Assembly (NCBI GenBank): GCA_002256425.1
Contig: NKIZ01000001.1
Location: 620,001-684,000, forward strand
Length of the DNA: 64,000 bases
Origin: Alphaproteobacteria bacterium PA2
Lineage (GTDB): Bacteria; Pseudomonadota; Alphaproteobacteria; Caulobacterales; Caulobacteraceae
Direction of reading: 5' to 3'
The position numbers were made by a program, and so were the translations under genes. The notes under the pieces are model-generated. The model ran no database searches and was not told where the DNA came from. It was given only the letters and a program-made list of their open reading frames with translations. Positions 24,482 through 32,631 of this stretch are shown piece by piece. Within the stretch, counting starts at the first letter, position 1; every line of letters begins with the position of its first letter.

Positions 24482-26367
24482 GCCGGAACTCCCGCCGGGG
24501 CGTCGTCGTCCAGGGTGGCGCTCGCGTCTGACCGGGACTGGAGCTCATAGAGGTCGGCATAGATCCCGCCATTGGCCAGCAGGGTCGCATGGTCGCCACG
24601 CTCGACGATCCTGCCTTCGTCCAGAACGATGATCTCGTCGGCGTGCATCAGGGAGGACAGGCGATGGGCGATGATCAGGGTCGCCTTCGTGGCCGTCGCC
24701 TGGGCCAGGGCGTCCCGGACCCGTCGTTCGGTGACCGCGTCGATGGCGGCGGTGGAGTCGTCGAAAATCATGACGCCGGGCCCAGGAACCACGCCGCGGG
24801 CAATGCTCATCCTCTGGCGCTGGCCGCCGGACAGGGCCACCCCCCGTTCGCCGATCCGGGTCTCATAGGTCTCGGGCAGGCCGGCGATATGGTCATGGAT
24901 GTTGGCGACCCGGGCCGCCTCGACGATCCTGTCCTCCTCGGCCCAGGGATCGGCATAGGCCACATTGTGGCCGATGGATGAGTCGAACAGGAAGGCCTCC
25001 TGCTGGACCAGGCCGACATATTCCCGCAGGGAGGCCAGGGTCACGTCGCGGACGTCGATCCCGTCAATCGTGATGCGGCCAGCTGTCACGTCGTAGAAGC
25101 GGGGAACCAGGTTGGCCAGGGTCGACTTGCCCGAGCCCGGAGGTCCGACAATGCCCAGGGTCCTGCCAGGGCGGACTTCGAAACTGATGTCGGACAGGAC
25201 GGCCTTGCCCCCCGGCGCATAGCCGAAATCCACATGTTCGAAGGCCAGGACACCCTTTGTCGGCGTCAGGTGTTTTGCATCCGGGGCGTCGGCGATTTCC
25301 GGAACCAGGTCGAGGATTTCGAACAGGCGGCCGCCGGAGGACGTGGCGCGGGCCGCCGCGTTGAAGATCATGGCGATCTGCCGGACCGGTCCCTGCAGCA
25401 GGGACATGTAGCCGAGATAGGAAGTCAGGGTCCCGACGGTCATGGTTCCGGCGGCGACCTTGTGGCCGCCATACCAGATGATCCCGACCATGGAGGCGTT
25501 GAAGCTCACCTGCATGACCGCCACGGCCCGCAGACGCAGGGTGATGCGGTTGAAGGAATAGCTGAGGGCGTCGATGGAGGCCTGATCGAACTTCATCAGT
25601 TCGAAGGTCTTGCCGGCGAAGGCGCGGACCACGCGGATGCCCTGGAGGTTCTCTTCCATGGTCAGGGTCAGGATCGCCATCAGCTCCTGGAACTTCAACC
25701 AGGTGACCCGCAGCAGGAAGCCCATGCGGCCAAGGGCGCCGGCTGCGATGGGCACGAAGGCCAGGCCGATCAGGCCCATGGTCAGGTCGGTGTGCAGCAT
25801 CTGCCAGCCGGCGAAGACCAGCAGCAGGGCCAGGGAAAGGACCATCATCAGCCCGCCCTGGATGAAGACCCGGGCGCCCTCCAGGTCGAGCATGCCCCGG
25901 GTGATCAGGTCGCCGGAATGGATGCGGTCGTGAAAGCCGAAGGGCAGTCTCTGCAAATGCTGGAAGAACTGCAGGCGCAGGTCATGGCCAACCTTCTGGC
26001 TGAGATACTCTCCGAAATAGCCCGACAGCATGGTCAGGAGGCCACGGACTGTTGTTGCGGCGATGATCAGGCCGGCGCTGATCCACAGGGCCTTGCGGGC
26101 CGCCTCCGGAGCGGCGCCCGTGCTGGTCAGCAGGTGATGAGCCTGATCAACGGCCAGGCCGAACAGGCGCGGCAGGGCCAGGCTCGCCAGGGACGAGCCC
26201 AGGGTGCAGAGAATGGCGAAGCTTAACAATCCCGGATAGCGCAGGGCCCTGCCCATGATCCGCTGCAGGACCCGCGGCATGGCCTTGGCGTCAACCTTTG
26301 ACTCCGTGGAAAATTCCATGGACCCAGTCGACGCCGCACCCCCTCCGGAGGGGTGGGAACTACTCAT
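24478..26367 (-). CDS. ABC exporter subunit A (TMD-NBD; Asp in place of catalytic Glu)
   Basis: A half-transporter of about 629 aa, taking ATG 26367 as the start; a TTG 15 bp further upstream and an ATG at 26319 are alternatives. The membrane domain spans about residues 50-345, with the NBD following. Walker A is GPPGSGKST, the signature is canonical LSGGQRQR, and Walker B is VMIFDDSTAAID, with Asp at the catalytic Glu position. The H-loop is IIAHRLSS. It is first in the operon with subunit B and a small membrane protein. This resembles asymmetric heterodimeric exporters such as TM287/288 and BmrCD. Confidence 0.9.
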   Translation of the reverse strand: MSSSHPSGGGAASTGSMEFSTESKVDAKAMPRVLQRIMGRALRYPGLLSFAILCTLGSSLASLALPRLFGLAVDQAHHLLTSTGAAPEAARKALWISAGLIIAATTVRGLLTMLSGYFGEYLSQKVGHDLRLQFFQHLQRLPFGFHDRIHSGDLITRGMLDLEGARVFIQGGLMMVLSLALLLVFAGWQMLHTDLTMGLIGLAFVPIAAGALGRMGFLLRVTWLKFQELMAILTLTMEENLQGIRVVRAFAGKTFELMKFDQASIDALSYSFNRITLRLRAVAVMQVSFNASMVGIIWYGGHKVAAGTMTVGTLTSYLGYMSLLQGPVRQIAMIFNAAARATSSGGRLFEILDLVPEIADAPDAKHLTPTKGVLAFEHVDFGYAPGGKAVLSDISFEVRPGRTLGIVGPPGSGKSTLANLVPRFYDVTAGRITIDGIDVRDVTLASLREYVGLVQQEAFLFDSSIGHNVAYADPWAEEDRIVEAARVANIHDHIAGLPETYETRIGERGVALSGGQRQRMSIARGVVPGPGVMIFDDSTAAIDAVTERRVRDALAQATATKATLIIAHRLSSLMHADEIIVLDEGRIVERGDHATLLANGGIYADLYELQSRSDASATLDDDAPAGVPA

Positions 26368-26518
26368 GAATAAATCCGTCAAATCTGTATGGCGCCGAGT
26401 TTGGCGCCGTCATCTCCCGGGCGCCAGTCGGGAATTGACGCCTGCGGCGATTCTCACCGCATCCTTCCGTCCGTTTGCAACGTAGGTAAGACTTCGCTCA
26501 AACTTGTTGGAGCCCGCC

Positions 26519-26932
26519 GTGATCAAATACCTTCTGACCTATCTGGGCACGGGCCTTGGCTTTCTGGCCATTGATCTGGTCTGGCTGACCAACGCCAACC
26601 GCCTGCTCTACCGTCCGACCCTCGACCCTGTCCTGGCCGATGAGGTCAATCTGGTCGCGGCCATGGCCTTCTATCTGATCTACATTCTGGGCCTCGTGGT
26701 CATGGCCGTCGTTCCGGCGGGCAAGGCCGGGTCCTGGCGGCAGGCAGCGGGCAAGGGCGCCATGCTGGGCGCCTTCGCCTATGCGACCTATGACCTGACC
26801 AACCAGGCGACGCTGAAGGTCTGGGCCACCCACATCACCATCGCCGACATCGCCTGGGGAACCTTCGTCACGGCGGCGGGCTGCACCCTGGGATATTTCG
26901 TCTGGCGGTGGTCGGCCAAACGCCCCGCCTGA
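26519..26932 (+). CDS. DUF2177 family membrane protein
   Basis: A 137-aa membrane protein. GTG at 26519 follows TTGGAG with good spacing. It has four hydrophobic segments (KYLLTYLGTGLGFLAIDLVW, VAAMAFYLIYILGLVVMAVV, GKGAMLGAFAYATYDLTNQA, IADIAWGTFVTAAGCTLGYF). The AIDLVWL and FAYATYDLTNQATL motifs are those of DUF2177, whose function is unknown. It is divergent from the ABC exporter operon. Confidence 0.85.
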   Translation: MIKYLLTYLGTGLGFLAIDLVWLTNANRLLYRPTLDPVLADEVNLVAAMAFYLIYILGLVVMAVVPAGKAGSWRQAAGKGAMLGAFAYATYDLTNQATLKVWATHITIADIAWGTFVTAAGCTLGYFVWRWSAKRPA

Positions 26933-27068
26933 CGAATTCCGTCCGGCGGGTTCCATGTGCCCGTTGTCGATCCGCTTCGCCCCTGTCATGGTGAGACCCG
27001 GAGAGGCGAGGGCCCCTGCCGCCGAGCATATTGCGCTCTGCGCTGACCCCCGGAAAACTCCTCTCCAG

Positions 27069-27082
27069 GTTTGAAATCAAAC
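27069..27082. promoter_or_regulatory. Inverted repeat GTTTGA-AA-TCAAAC before acyl-CoA synthetase
   Basis: A perfect 6-bp inverted repeat with a 2-base spacer, 38 bp upstream of the acyl-CoA synthetase start. It uses the same GTTTG/CAAAC half-sites as the 18551 palindrome but in the opposite arrangement. It is a plausible operator of a fatty-acid or TetR-type regulator. Confidence 0.4.
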
Positions 27083-27119
27083 GCTGCACGACATGAGGCG
27101 GCGTCGGGAGGAATTTGAG

Positions 27120-28706
27120 ATGGGCGATTTGAACAACGGTCAGAGTCTGATTGACGAACTGGAGGCCGCGGGCCTGGTCGGCATGACCGGCGCGGTCTGG
27201 GCCAGGGTCCAGGGCGACAGGACCGCCGTTTATGATCCGGACGGAACCGCCCACAGTTTCGCCAAGGTCAACGCCAACGCCAACAAGCTGGTCCGCCTGT
27301 TCCGCAGCCGCGGGATCAAGGCCGGCGACTCCATCGCCGTGGTCTGTTCGAACCGGGTCGAGTTCATCGAGGCCCTTCAGGCTTCGCGCCGGGCCGGCCT
27401 ACGCTTCACCCCCGTCAACTGGCACCTGACCACCGACGAAATCGCCTACATCATCCAGGACTGCGAGGCCAAGATCGTGGTCGGCGAGGCCCGGGTCGCC
27501 ACGGTTGGCCCGGCCACCGCCACCTGCCCCGATGTCCAGATCAAGCTGGCGGTCGGCGGCCCGATCGACGGCTTCGAGAGCTATAACGACGCCATCGCCG
27601 GCCAGGACGGTTCCGACATCGACGACCCGGTCCTCGGCAACCAGATGATGTACACCTCGGGCACCACGGGCCGCCCCAAGGGCGTCTACCGCCCCAATGT
27701 CGCCATCACCCCCCAGGCCTTGTACGCCATGCGCGGCTATGACCATCAGACCTCGGTCCAGATGTGCGCCGGCCCGGCCTATCACGCCGCCCCCCTGGCC
27801 TTCGACATCAGCGCCGCCCTGGGCGCCGGCGTGCCCCTGATCTTCATCGACAAATGGGACTCCGAGCTGGTCCTGCGCACCATCGCCGAGAAGCGGGTCA
27901 CCCACTTCCACCTGGTCCCCATCATGTTCCAGCGCCTGCTGGCCCTGCCCGATGAGGTCAAGGCCCGCCATCCGGTGGATCACGTGACTTACATCGTCCA
28001 CGGCGCGGCGCCCTGTCCGCCCGAGGTCAAGCACGCCATGATCGAGTGGTTCGGCCCCAAGCTCAGCGAATACTATGCGGGCTCGGAAGGCGGCGCCGGC
28101 TTCACCATCGACTCCCACGAGTGGCTGAAGAAGCCCGGCAGTGTCGGCAAGCGGCCGCAGCTGCTGCAGGTCCGCATCCTCGACGAAAACGGCAATGACC
28201 TGCCCAACGGCCAGGCCGGCGGCATCTATCACCAGCTGCCTCCGGGCGGCGGCTTCACCTATTACAAGGACGAGGCCAAGACCAATGCCAGCCGGGTGGA
28301 CGGCTTCTTCACCATGGGTGATGTCGGCTATTTCGATGAGGACGACTATCTCTTCCTCACCGGCCGCAATGCCGAGACCATCATTTCCGGCGGGGTGAAC
28401 ATCTATCCGCAGGAAGTCGACAACGAGCTGATCAAGCACGACGCCGTGGCCGACAGCGCCACGGTGGGCATTCCCCACGACGAGTGGGGCGAGCAGGTCA
28501 AGGCCGTCATCCTGCTGAAGCCGGGCTATGAGCCCTCGGACCAGCTGGCCCAGGAAATCCTCGACTTCGGACGCCGCAGCCTGCCCTCCTTCAAGGTGCC
28601 CCGCAGCCTGGACTTCGTCACCGAACTGCCCCGTTCAGAGGCCGGCAAGATCCAGCGCAACAAGGTCCGCGCGCCTTACTGGGAAGGCCGCACCCGTCAG
28701 ATCTAG
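27120..28706 (+). CDS. AMP-dependent acyl-CoA synthetase
   Basis: A 528-aa ANL-superfamily enzyme that activates a carboxylate to acyl-AMP and then acyl-CoA. The start is ATG 27120, preceded by GGGAGGAA. The P-loop motif YTSGTTGRPKGVY lies near residue 180, and the region NQMMYTSG precedes it. The A5 region is EYYAGSEGG, A7 is TMGDVGYFDEDDYLFLTGR, A8 is ISGGVNIYPQEVDN, and the C-terminal lysine motif is RSEAGKIQRNKVR. The substrate is probably a fatty, steroid or terpenoid acid. Its last 19 bases are duplicated 603 bp downstream beyond an AT-rich gene. Confidence 0.93.
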   Translation: MGDLNNGQSLIDELEAAGLVGMTGAVWARVQGDRTAVYDPDGTAHSFAKVNANANKLVRLFRSRGIKAGDSIAVVCSNRVEFIEALQASRRAGLRFTPVNWHLTTDEIAYIIQDCEAKIVVGEARVATVGPATATCPDVQIKLAVGGPIDGFESYNDAIAGQDGSDIDDPVLGNQMMYTSGTTGRPKGVYRPNVAITPQALYAMRGYDHQTSVQMCAGPAYHAAPLAFDISAALGAGVPLIFIDKWDSELVLRTIAEKRVTHFHLVPIMFQRLLALPDEVKARHPVDHVTYIVHGAAPCPPEVKHAMIEWFGPKLSEYYAGSEGGAGFTIDSHEWLKKPGSVGKRPQLLQVRILDENGNDLPNGQAGGIYHQLPPGGGFTYYKDEAKTNASRVDGFFTMGDVGYFDEDDYLFLTGRNAETIISGGVNIYPQEVDNELIKHDAVADSATVGIPHDEWGEQVKAVILLKPGYEPSDQLAQEILDFGRRSLPSFKVPRSLDFVTELPRSEAGKIQRNKVRAPYWEGRTRQI

Positions 28707-28714
28707 TGTGGTCT
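28686..28714 (+). repeat. 29-bp direct repeat, left copy (3' end of acyl-CoA synthetase)
   Basis: This copy holds the last codons and stop of the acyl-CoA synthetase gene plus ten further bases. The right copy at 29289-29317 matches 25 of 29 positions, and all four differences are transitions. The pair brackets the AT-rich islet. Confidence 0.7.
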
Positions 28715-28887
28715 AAGCTCACTGACGTATGGCCCGATGGACGGGTTGGATTCGGAGCGGAGGACTGGACTCGAGGGCGACTGAGGAGCTCTTGTGGACC
28801 TCTTGTCGTTTAGGTTCCTCAGTCCTCGCTTTCGCCAGTTCGGGCGTTAGCCGGCGACTCTGAGTCAATCGAATGGCGAGGAGAGCC

Positions 28888-29214
28888 ATGGACGCTGTTG
28901 TTGCGAAACTCTCTCTCAAGGGGTGTCGTGTTGAGGGAGAATACTTTCCCGTTACTGTAGAAATTGGTGCGCCTTATCAAATTGGTCGGGATGATTGGGC
29001 ATGTTCGATTTCTGTACATCCGCTTTATGATCATCTATCTGATCAGCATGGGGTAGATTCTTTTCAAGCACTATTTTTAGCAGTTCGCCTATCTATTTCA
29101 CTTTTGAAGGATTTTACTGAAAAAGGTGGATTGTTGATTATGGGAGAAGAGAATTTGATCTTAGCCGGAAATGGAAGTTTTCCGTTCGAAGCCTATACGA
29201 TTGGTTTCGAGTGA
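28888..29214 (+). CDS. AT-rich orphan gene, DUF6968-like small protein
   Basis: A 108-aa cytoplasmic protein starting at ATG 28888 after GAGGAGA. The pattern VTVEIGAPYQIGRDDWACSISV, then GVDSFQALFLAVRLSISLL (quoted in parts), resembles a small family I recall as DUF6968. Its members are scattered, horizontally acquired orphans, and some sit near polymorphic toxins as putative immunity proteins. Composition is AT-rich compared with both neighbours. It lies between 29-bp direct repeats of the acyl-CoA synthetase 3' end, so it came in with a small inserted segment. The family name is from memory and needs checking. Confidence 0.6.
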   Translation: MDAVVAKLSLKGCRVEGEYFPVTVEIGAPYQIGRDDWACSISVHPLYDHLSDQHGVDSFQALFLAVRLSISLLKDFTEKGGLLIMGEENLILAGNGSFPFEAYTIGFE

Positions 29215-29288
29215 ATCACGTTTGCGGCGCCGGGTTCCATGGGCCCCAGGACCGCACTCAGCCTTTCGACTCTGACCCTGTTTTTAGC

Positions 29289-29317
29289 GGCCGCACCCGC
29301 CAGATCTGATGTGATCT
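29289..29317 (+). repeat. 29-bp direct repeat, right copy
   Basis: It repeats the acyl-CoA synthetase terminus (codons for GRTRQI and a stop, here TGA) and the following ten bases. This is probably the original junction with downstream DNA or a duplication made on insertion; the copy is not in a gene. Confidence 0.7.
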
Positions 29318-29380
29318 GTTTTCCCTTGTCACACCCCTGCGATCTTGCGCCATTAGAGGTTGAGGCGCAGGGGTGATGAC

Positions 29381-31483
29381 ATGATCGACAGACGAAGCTT
29401 GCTGACCGCCGGGGCTGCTGGAGCCGCCCTGTTCCCGGCCATTGCCCGGGCCCGCGCCATAGACGCCGACGTTCAATCCGGAACGATCAGGGACGTCGCA
29501 CATGTGGTGATCTTCATGCAGGAGAACCGCAGCTTCGATCACTATTTCGGGGCCATGGCCGGGGTCAGAGGCTTTGGCGACCGCTTCCCCATTCCCGTGC
29601 CCGATCTGGGCGACAGGAAGTCTGCTTCCGTCTGGGTCCAGGCCAACAGCCCCAAGGCCAAGGGCCCGGCCCTGATCGCCCCCTTCGCCCTGAACACCCG
29701 CCAGACCTTTGCGCACATGCGGGTCGAGGGCACGCCCCACCTATGGCCCAATGCCCAGGACGCCTGGAATGAAGGCCGGATGGACCGCTGGCCGGCCTTC
29801 AAGACCGAACACTCCATGGGACATTTTGATCAGGGGGACCTTCCGTTCCAGTACGCCCTGGCCGACGCCTTCACGGTCTGTGACGCCTATCACTGCTCAA
29901 TCCAGTCGGGCACCAATCCCAACCGGGTCTTCCTCTGGGCCGGCGGGATCAACCCCGAGGGCGAAAAGGGCGGGCCGGTCATGGCCAATACCCATGACAG
30001 CCTCCCCAAGGATGGCGGCGCCGCCGACAGCTATCGCTGGACCACCTATGTGGAGCGGCTGCAGGCGGCTGGCGTCACCTGGCGCAACTACCAGGACATG
30101 GCCGACAACTTCACCGACAATCCCCTGGCCGGGTTCCAGAGCTTCCGCGACGCCCATGGCAAGACGCCCGGATCAGACCCTGATCTCGCCGCCCGGGGCA
30201 TGACCACCCAGAAGCTGGAGCGGCTGAAGGCCGATGTCCTGGCGGGCGAACTGCCCCAGGTCTCCTTCATCATCGCGCCCGCTGCAGCCTCTGAGCATCC
30301 CGGCCCTTCCAGCCCGGCCCAGGGCGCCGACTATACCGCCCAGGTGATCGACGCCCTGACCGCTGACCCCAAGGTCTGGGCCAGGACGGTCCTTCTGGTC
30401 ATGTTCGACGAGAATGACGGCTTTTTCGACCACATGCCGCCCCCGGCCCCGCCTTCCCTTGGCGCAGACGGCGCCCTGCTGGGCGGTTCAACGGTCGACC
30501 TGGCGGGCGAGCATCACAAGGTCCGCAGCCGCCCTGAATCCGGCGCCGAGCGGGCAGACCTGATGGGCCGGCCCTATGGCCTTGGCCCCCGGGTGCCCAT
30601 GTATGTCATCTCGCCCTGGTCACGGGGCGGCTATGTGAATTCCCAGGTCTTTGACCACACCTCGGTGATCCGCTTCCTGGAGGCCAGGTTCGGCGTAGCT
30701 GAGCCCAACATCACCCCCTGGCGCCGCGAGGTCTGCGGCGACCTGACCACAGCCTTCAACTTCGCCGCCCCCAATCGGGCCGGTCAGAAACCGAAACTGC
30801 CCGCCACCGTCGAGGCCGCGGCGAAGGCCAAGGCCCTGACCAAGACCACGCGCCCTCCGACCCCGACCACCATCACGGCCCCGGTCCAGGCCGAGGGAAC
30901 CAGACCCTCCCGGGCCCTGCCCTATGAACTGGCCACTGATCTTGCGCCCGTTGAAGGCGGGGTGCGCCTGACCTTCCGCAATACCGGCAAGGCCGCCGCC
31001 GTCTTCCAGGTCTATGACCGCCGCAACCTTTCCGCCGTTCCCCGCCGCTTTACGGTGTCGGCCGGCAGGTCCCTGACCGGCGACTGGATGGGCGAGGCTC
31101 ATGACCTCTGGGTCACAGGTCCCAACGGCTTCCACCGTCGCTTCGAAGGCGGCGCCAAGGGCGGACTGACGGTCGTCACGGCCTGCGACAAGGCTTCGGG
31201 CAAGCTGACCCTGACCGTGACCAATCCGACCACGGAAGCCCTCTCCCTGGTGAGTTCATCGCCCAACTATGGCGCGGCCCTGAAGCCCTGGCGGACAAGC
31301 CTGGCCCCCGGCGAGCGCAAGTCGCAAACCTGGACCCTCTCCAGACTGGGCGGCTGGTACGACCTGGCCCTCATCAGCCCCGAACGCCCCGACTGGCGCC
31401 GCCGCCTCGCCGGCCGCCTGGAAACCGGCCGCGACAGCATCAGCGACCCGGCCCTTGGGGGCGCGGCGGTGCTGGCGGTTTAA
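29381..31483 (+). CDS. Phosphocholine-specific phospholipase C (non-haemolytic type), Tat-exported
   Basis: A 700-aa enzyme of the PlcN/AcpA phosphoesterase family that hydrolyses phosphatidylcholine or similar lipids in the periplasm or outside. The N-terminus has a twin-arginine signal (IDRRSLLTAGAAGAA...ARARA). The catalytic-domain start motif FMQENRSFDHYFGAM is at about residues 45-60, with MFDENDGFFDHMPPP near 345-360. Two C-terminal PLC beta domains cover about 510-700. The start is ATG 29381, with AGGGGTG upstream. It sits between two AT-rich islets. Confidence 0.92.
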   Translation: MIDRRSLLTAGAAGAALFPAIARARAIDADVQSGTIRDVAHVVIFMQENRSFDHYFGAMAGVRGFGDRFPIPVPDLGDRKSASVWVQANSPKAKGPALIAPFALNTRQTFAHMRVEGTPHLWPNAQDAWNEGRMDRWPAFKTEHSMGHFDQGDLPFQYALADAFTVCDAYHCSIQSGTNPNRVFLWAGGINPEGEKGGPVMANTHDSLPKDGGAADSYRWTTYVERLQAAGVTWRNYQDMADNFTDNPLAGFQSFRDAHGKTPGSDPDLAARGMTTQKLERLKADVLAGELPQVSFIIAPAAASEHPGPSSPAQGADYTAQVIDALTADPKVWARTVLLVMFDENDGFFDHMPPPAPPSLGADGALLGGSTVDLAGEHHKVRSRPESGAERADLMGRPYGLGPRVPMYVISPWSRGGYVNSQVFDHTSVIRFLEARFGVAEPNITPWRREVCGDLTTAFNFAAPNRAGQKPKLPATVEAAAKAKALTKTTRPPTPTTITAPVQAEGTRPSRALPYELATDLAPVEGGVRLTFRNTGKAAAVFQVYDRRNLSAVPRRFTVSAGRSLTGDWMGEAHDLWVTGPNGFHRRFEGGAKGGLTVVTACDKASGKLTLTVTNPTTEALSLVSSSPNYGAALKPWRTSLAPGERKSQTWTLSRLGGWYDLALISPERPDWRRRLAGRLETGRDSISDPALGGAAVLAV

Positions 31484-31628
31484 CGAGAAGCTCGTCGGAT
31501 CCCTGCGCGTTCTGATTGCCAACCGCATGACGGGCCTGGGTAGGCCTAGACTCACTTCATATCGCTGGTCTTGGCAAAGGCTGGCATTTGAATCTAGTGT
31601 GAGTTGTGTTGGTTTGGAGCGAGAGCTT

Positions 31629-32006
31629 TTGATTGAGCCAGAAGAAATCTTCAAAGATGATTGCGAACGTCCCATTCCGACTGCGTGGCGACCCACGATA
31701 ATCCAGATCGTCGAAGAATTTAGGCAGCATCGATACAATTTGACGGACGTTCCGGATGTGGACCCCGTCGACATCAGCACAGCAAGCATCATAGAGAGAA
31801 TTATCAAAAAGTATGAATGCTCTCTGGTTTCACTTCCAGAAGAGACCTGGCAATCATCTGTATGTATTTGGGATGGCGGGTACTGGGTTGCTATCGTTGA
31901 TTTATTTACAATCGAAGAGGGGCGCAGCGATCTAGTATTGCACCTAAAAATTACTGAGCAAGACGGCCGATATAAATTCAGCGTGCATCTCGTGTATGTC
32001 CCGTAG
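31629..32006 (+). CDS. AT-rich orphan gene, DUF7668-like small protein
   Basis: A small cytoplasmic protein of about 125 aa. The conserved-looking core runs CERPIPTAWRPTIIQIVEEF, YNLTDVPDVDPV, SLPEETWQSSV, WVAIVDLFTIEEGRSDLVL and VHLVYVP. This resembles a family I recall as DUF7668, found as orphan or immunity-like genes. The start is uncertain: TTG 31629 has GGAG about nine bases upstream and coincides with the change to AT-rich sequence. An ATG at 31527 lies in GC-rich host-like DNA. The gene lies immediately after the phospholipase gene and shows the same AT-rich style as 28888-29214. Confidence 0.6.
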   Translation: MIEPEEIFKDDCERPIPTAWRPTIIQIVEEFRQHRYNLTDVPDVDPVDISTASIIERIIKKYECSLVSLPEETWQSSVCIWDGGYWVAIVDLFTIEEGRSDLVLHLKITEQDGRYKFSVHLVYVP

Positions 32007-32076
32007 GAAAACTCGGGTCGACATCGATTTCCTTGGCCGCAAGGGTATCACCGTTCCTACGCACAGCGGCGCGGCT

Positions 32077-32535
32077 CTACTGATGATCTAGCCCCTCATT
32101 CTCCCGGATCTCCACGTCCCGGGCGGTGACCACCTCGCTGCAGACCGAGCAGACGGTCATGGGGCGGAAGTCGCAGCCGCAGGCCTTGTGGCGGCGCCAG
32201 TAGGGCGGACCTTCGGGGCCTGACTGCCAGCGGTCGCCCCAGGCGACAATGGCCAGGACGATGTCGTGCAGGTCCATGCCCTTGTCGGTCAGGCGGTATT
32301 CGTAGCGGGCCGGCAGGGCCTGATAGGGCTGGCGGACCAGGACGCCTTCCTCCACCAGCAGGTTCAGCCGGGCGGTGACAATGCTGCGGGCTATGCCCAG
32401 CCGGGCCTGGAAGTCGGCGAATCGTTTCACCCCCAGAAAGCAGTCCCGCAGGATCAGCAGGGTCCAGCGGTCACCAATCACCGCCGCCGTGCGGGCGACG
32501 GAACAGGGCTGGGCGGCCAGATCATCCCATTTCAT
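32077..32535 (-). CDS. HxlR-family transcriptional regulator with a Cys-rich tail
   Basis: A 152-aa winged-helix regulator. The HxlR core covers about residues 8-105 (CSVARTAAVIGDRWTLLILRD and FQARLGIARSIVTARL, quoted in part). The C-terminal tail has Cys residues in KACGCDFRPMTVCSVCSEVV that could bind zinc or sense redox state. The ATG at 32535 is chosen from the family start (MKWDDLAAQPC). It is divergent from the SDR gene and presumably represses it through the inverted repeat at 32597. Confidence 0.9.
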   Translation of the reverse strand: MKWDDLAAQPCSVARTAAVIGDRWTLLILRDCFLGVKRFADFQARLGIARSIVTARLNLLVEEGVLVRQPYQALPARYEYRLTDKGMDLHDIVLAIVAWGDRWQSGPEGPPYWRRHKACGCDFRPMTVCSVCSEVVTARDVEIRENEGLDHQ

Positions 32536-32596
32536 GGCGCATCTCCGTGAGGGGATCAAAACTCGCATTGACGGCGTCGGGATTCAAGGAGAGGTT

Positions 32597-32613
32597 AGTC
32601 TCGAAAAAAGACT
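32597..32613. promoter_or_regulatory. Inverted repeat AGTCT-N7-AGACT between HxlR and SDR genes
   Basis: Five-base arms separated by seven bases, 19 bp before the SDR start. The position suits an HxlR operator overlapping the promoter or ribosome-binding region of the SDR gene. Confidence 0.4.
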
Positions 32614-32631
32614 GATAAGGATTACAGAGAC

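Noticed and set aside
28707-28887. Integron attC-like element (GTTAGCC-type motif near 28849)
   Set aside because: The GTTRRRY core is not met and no matching inverse core or attI is present.
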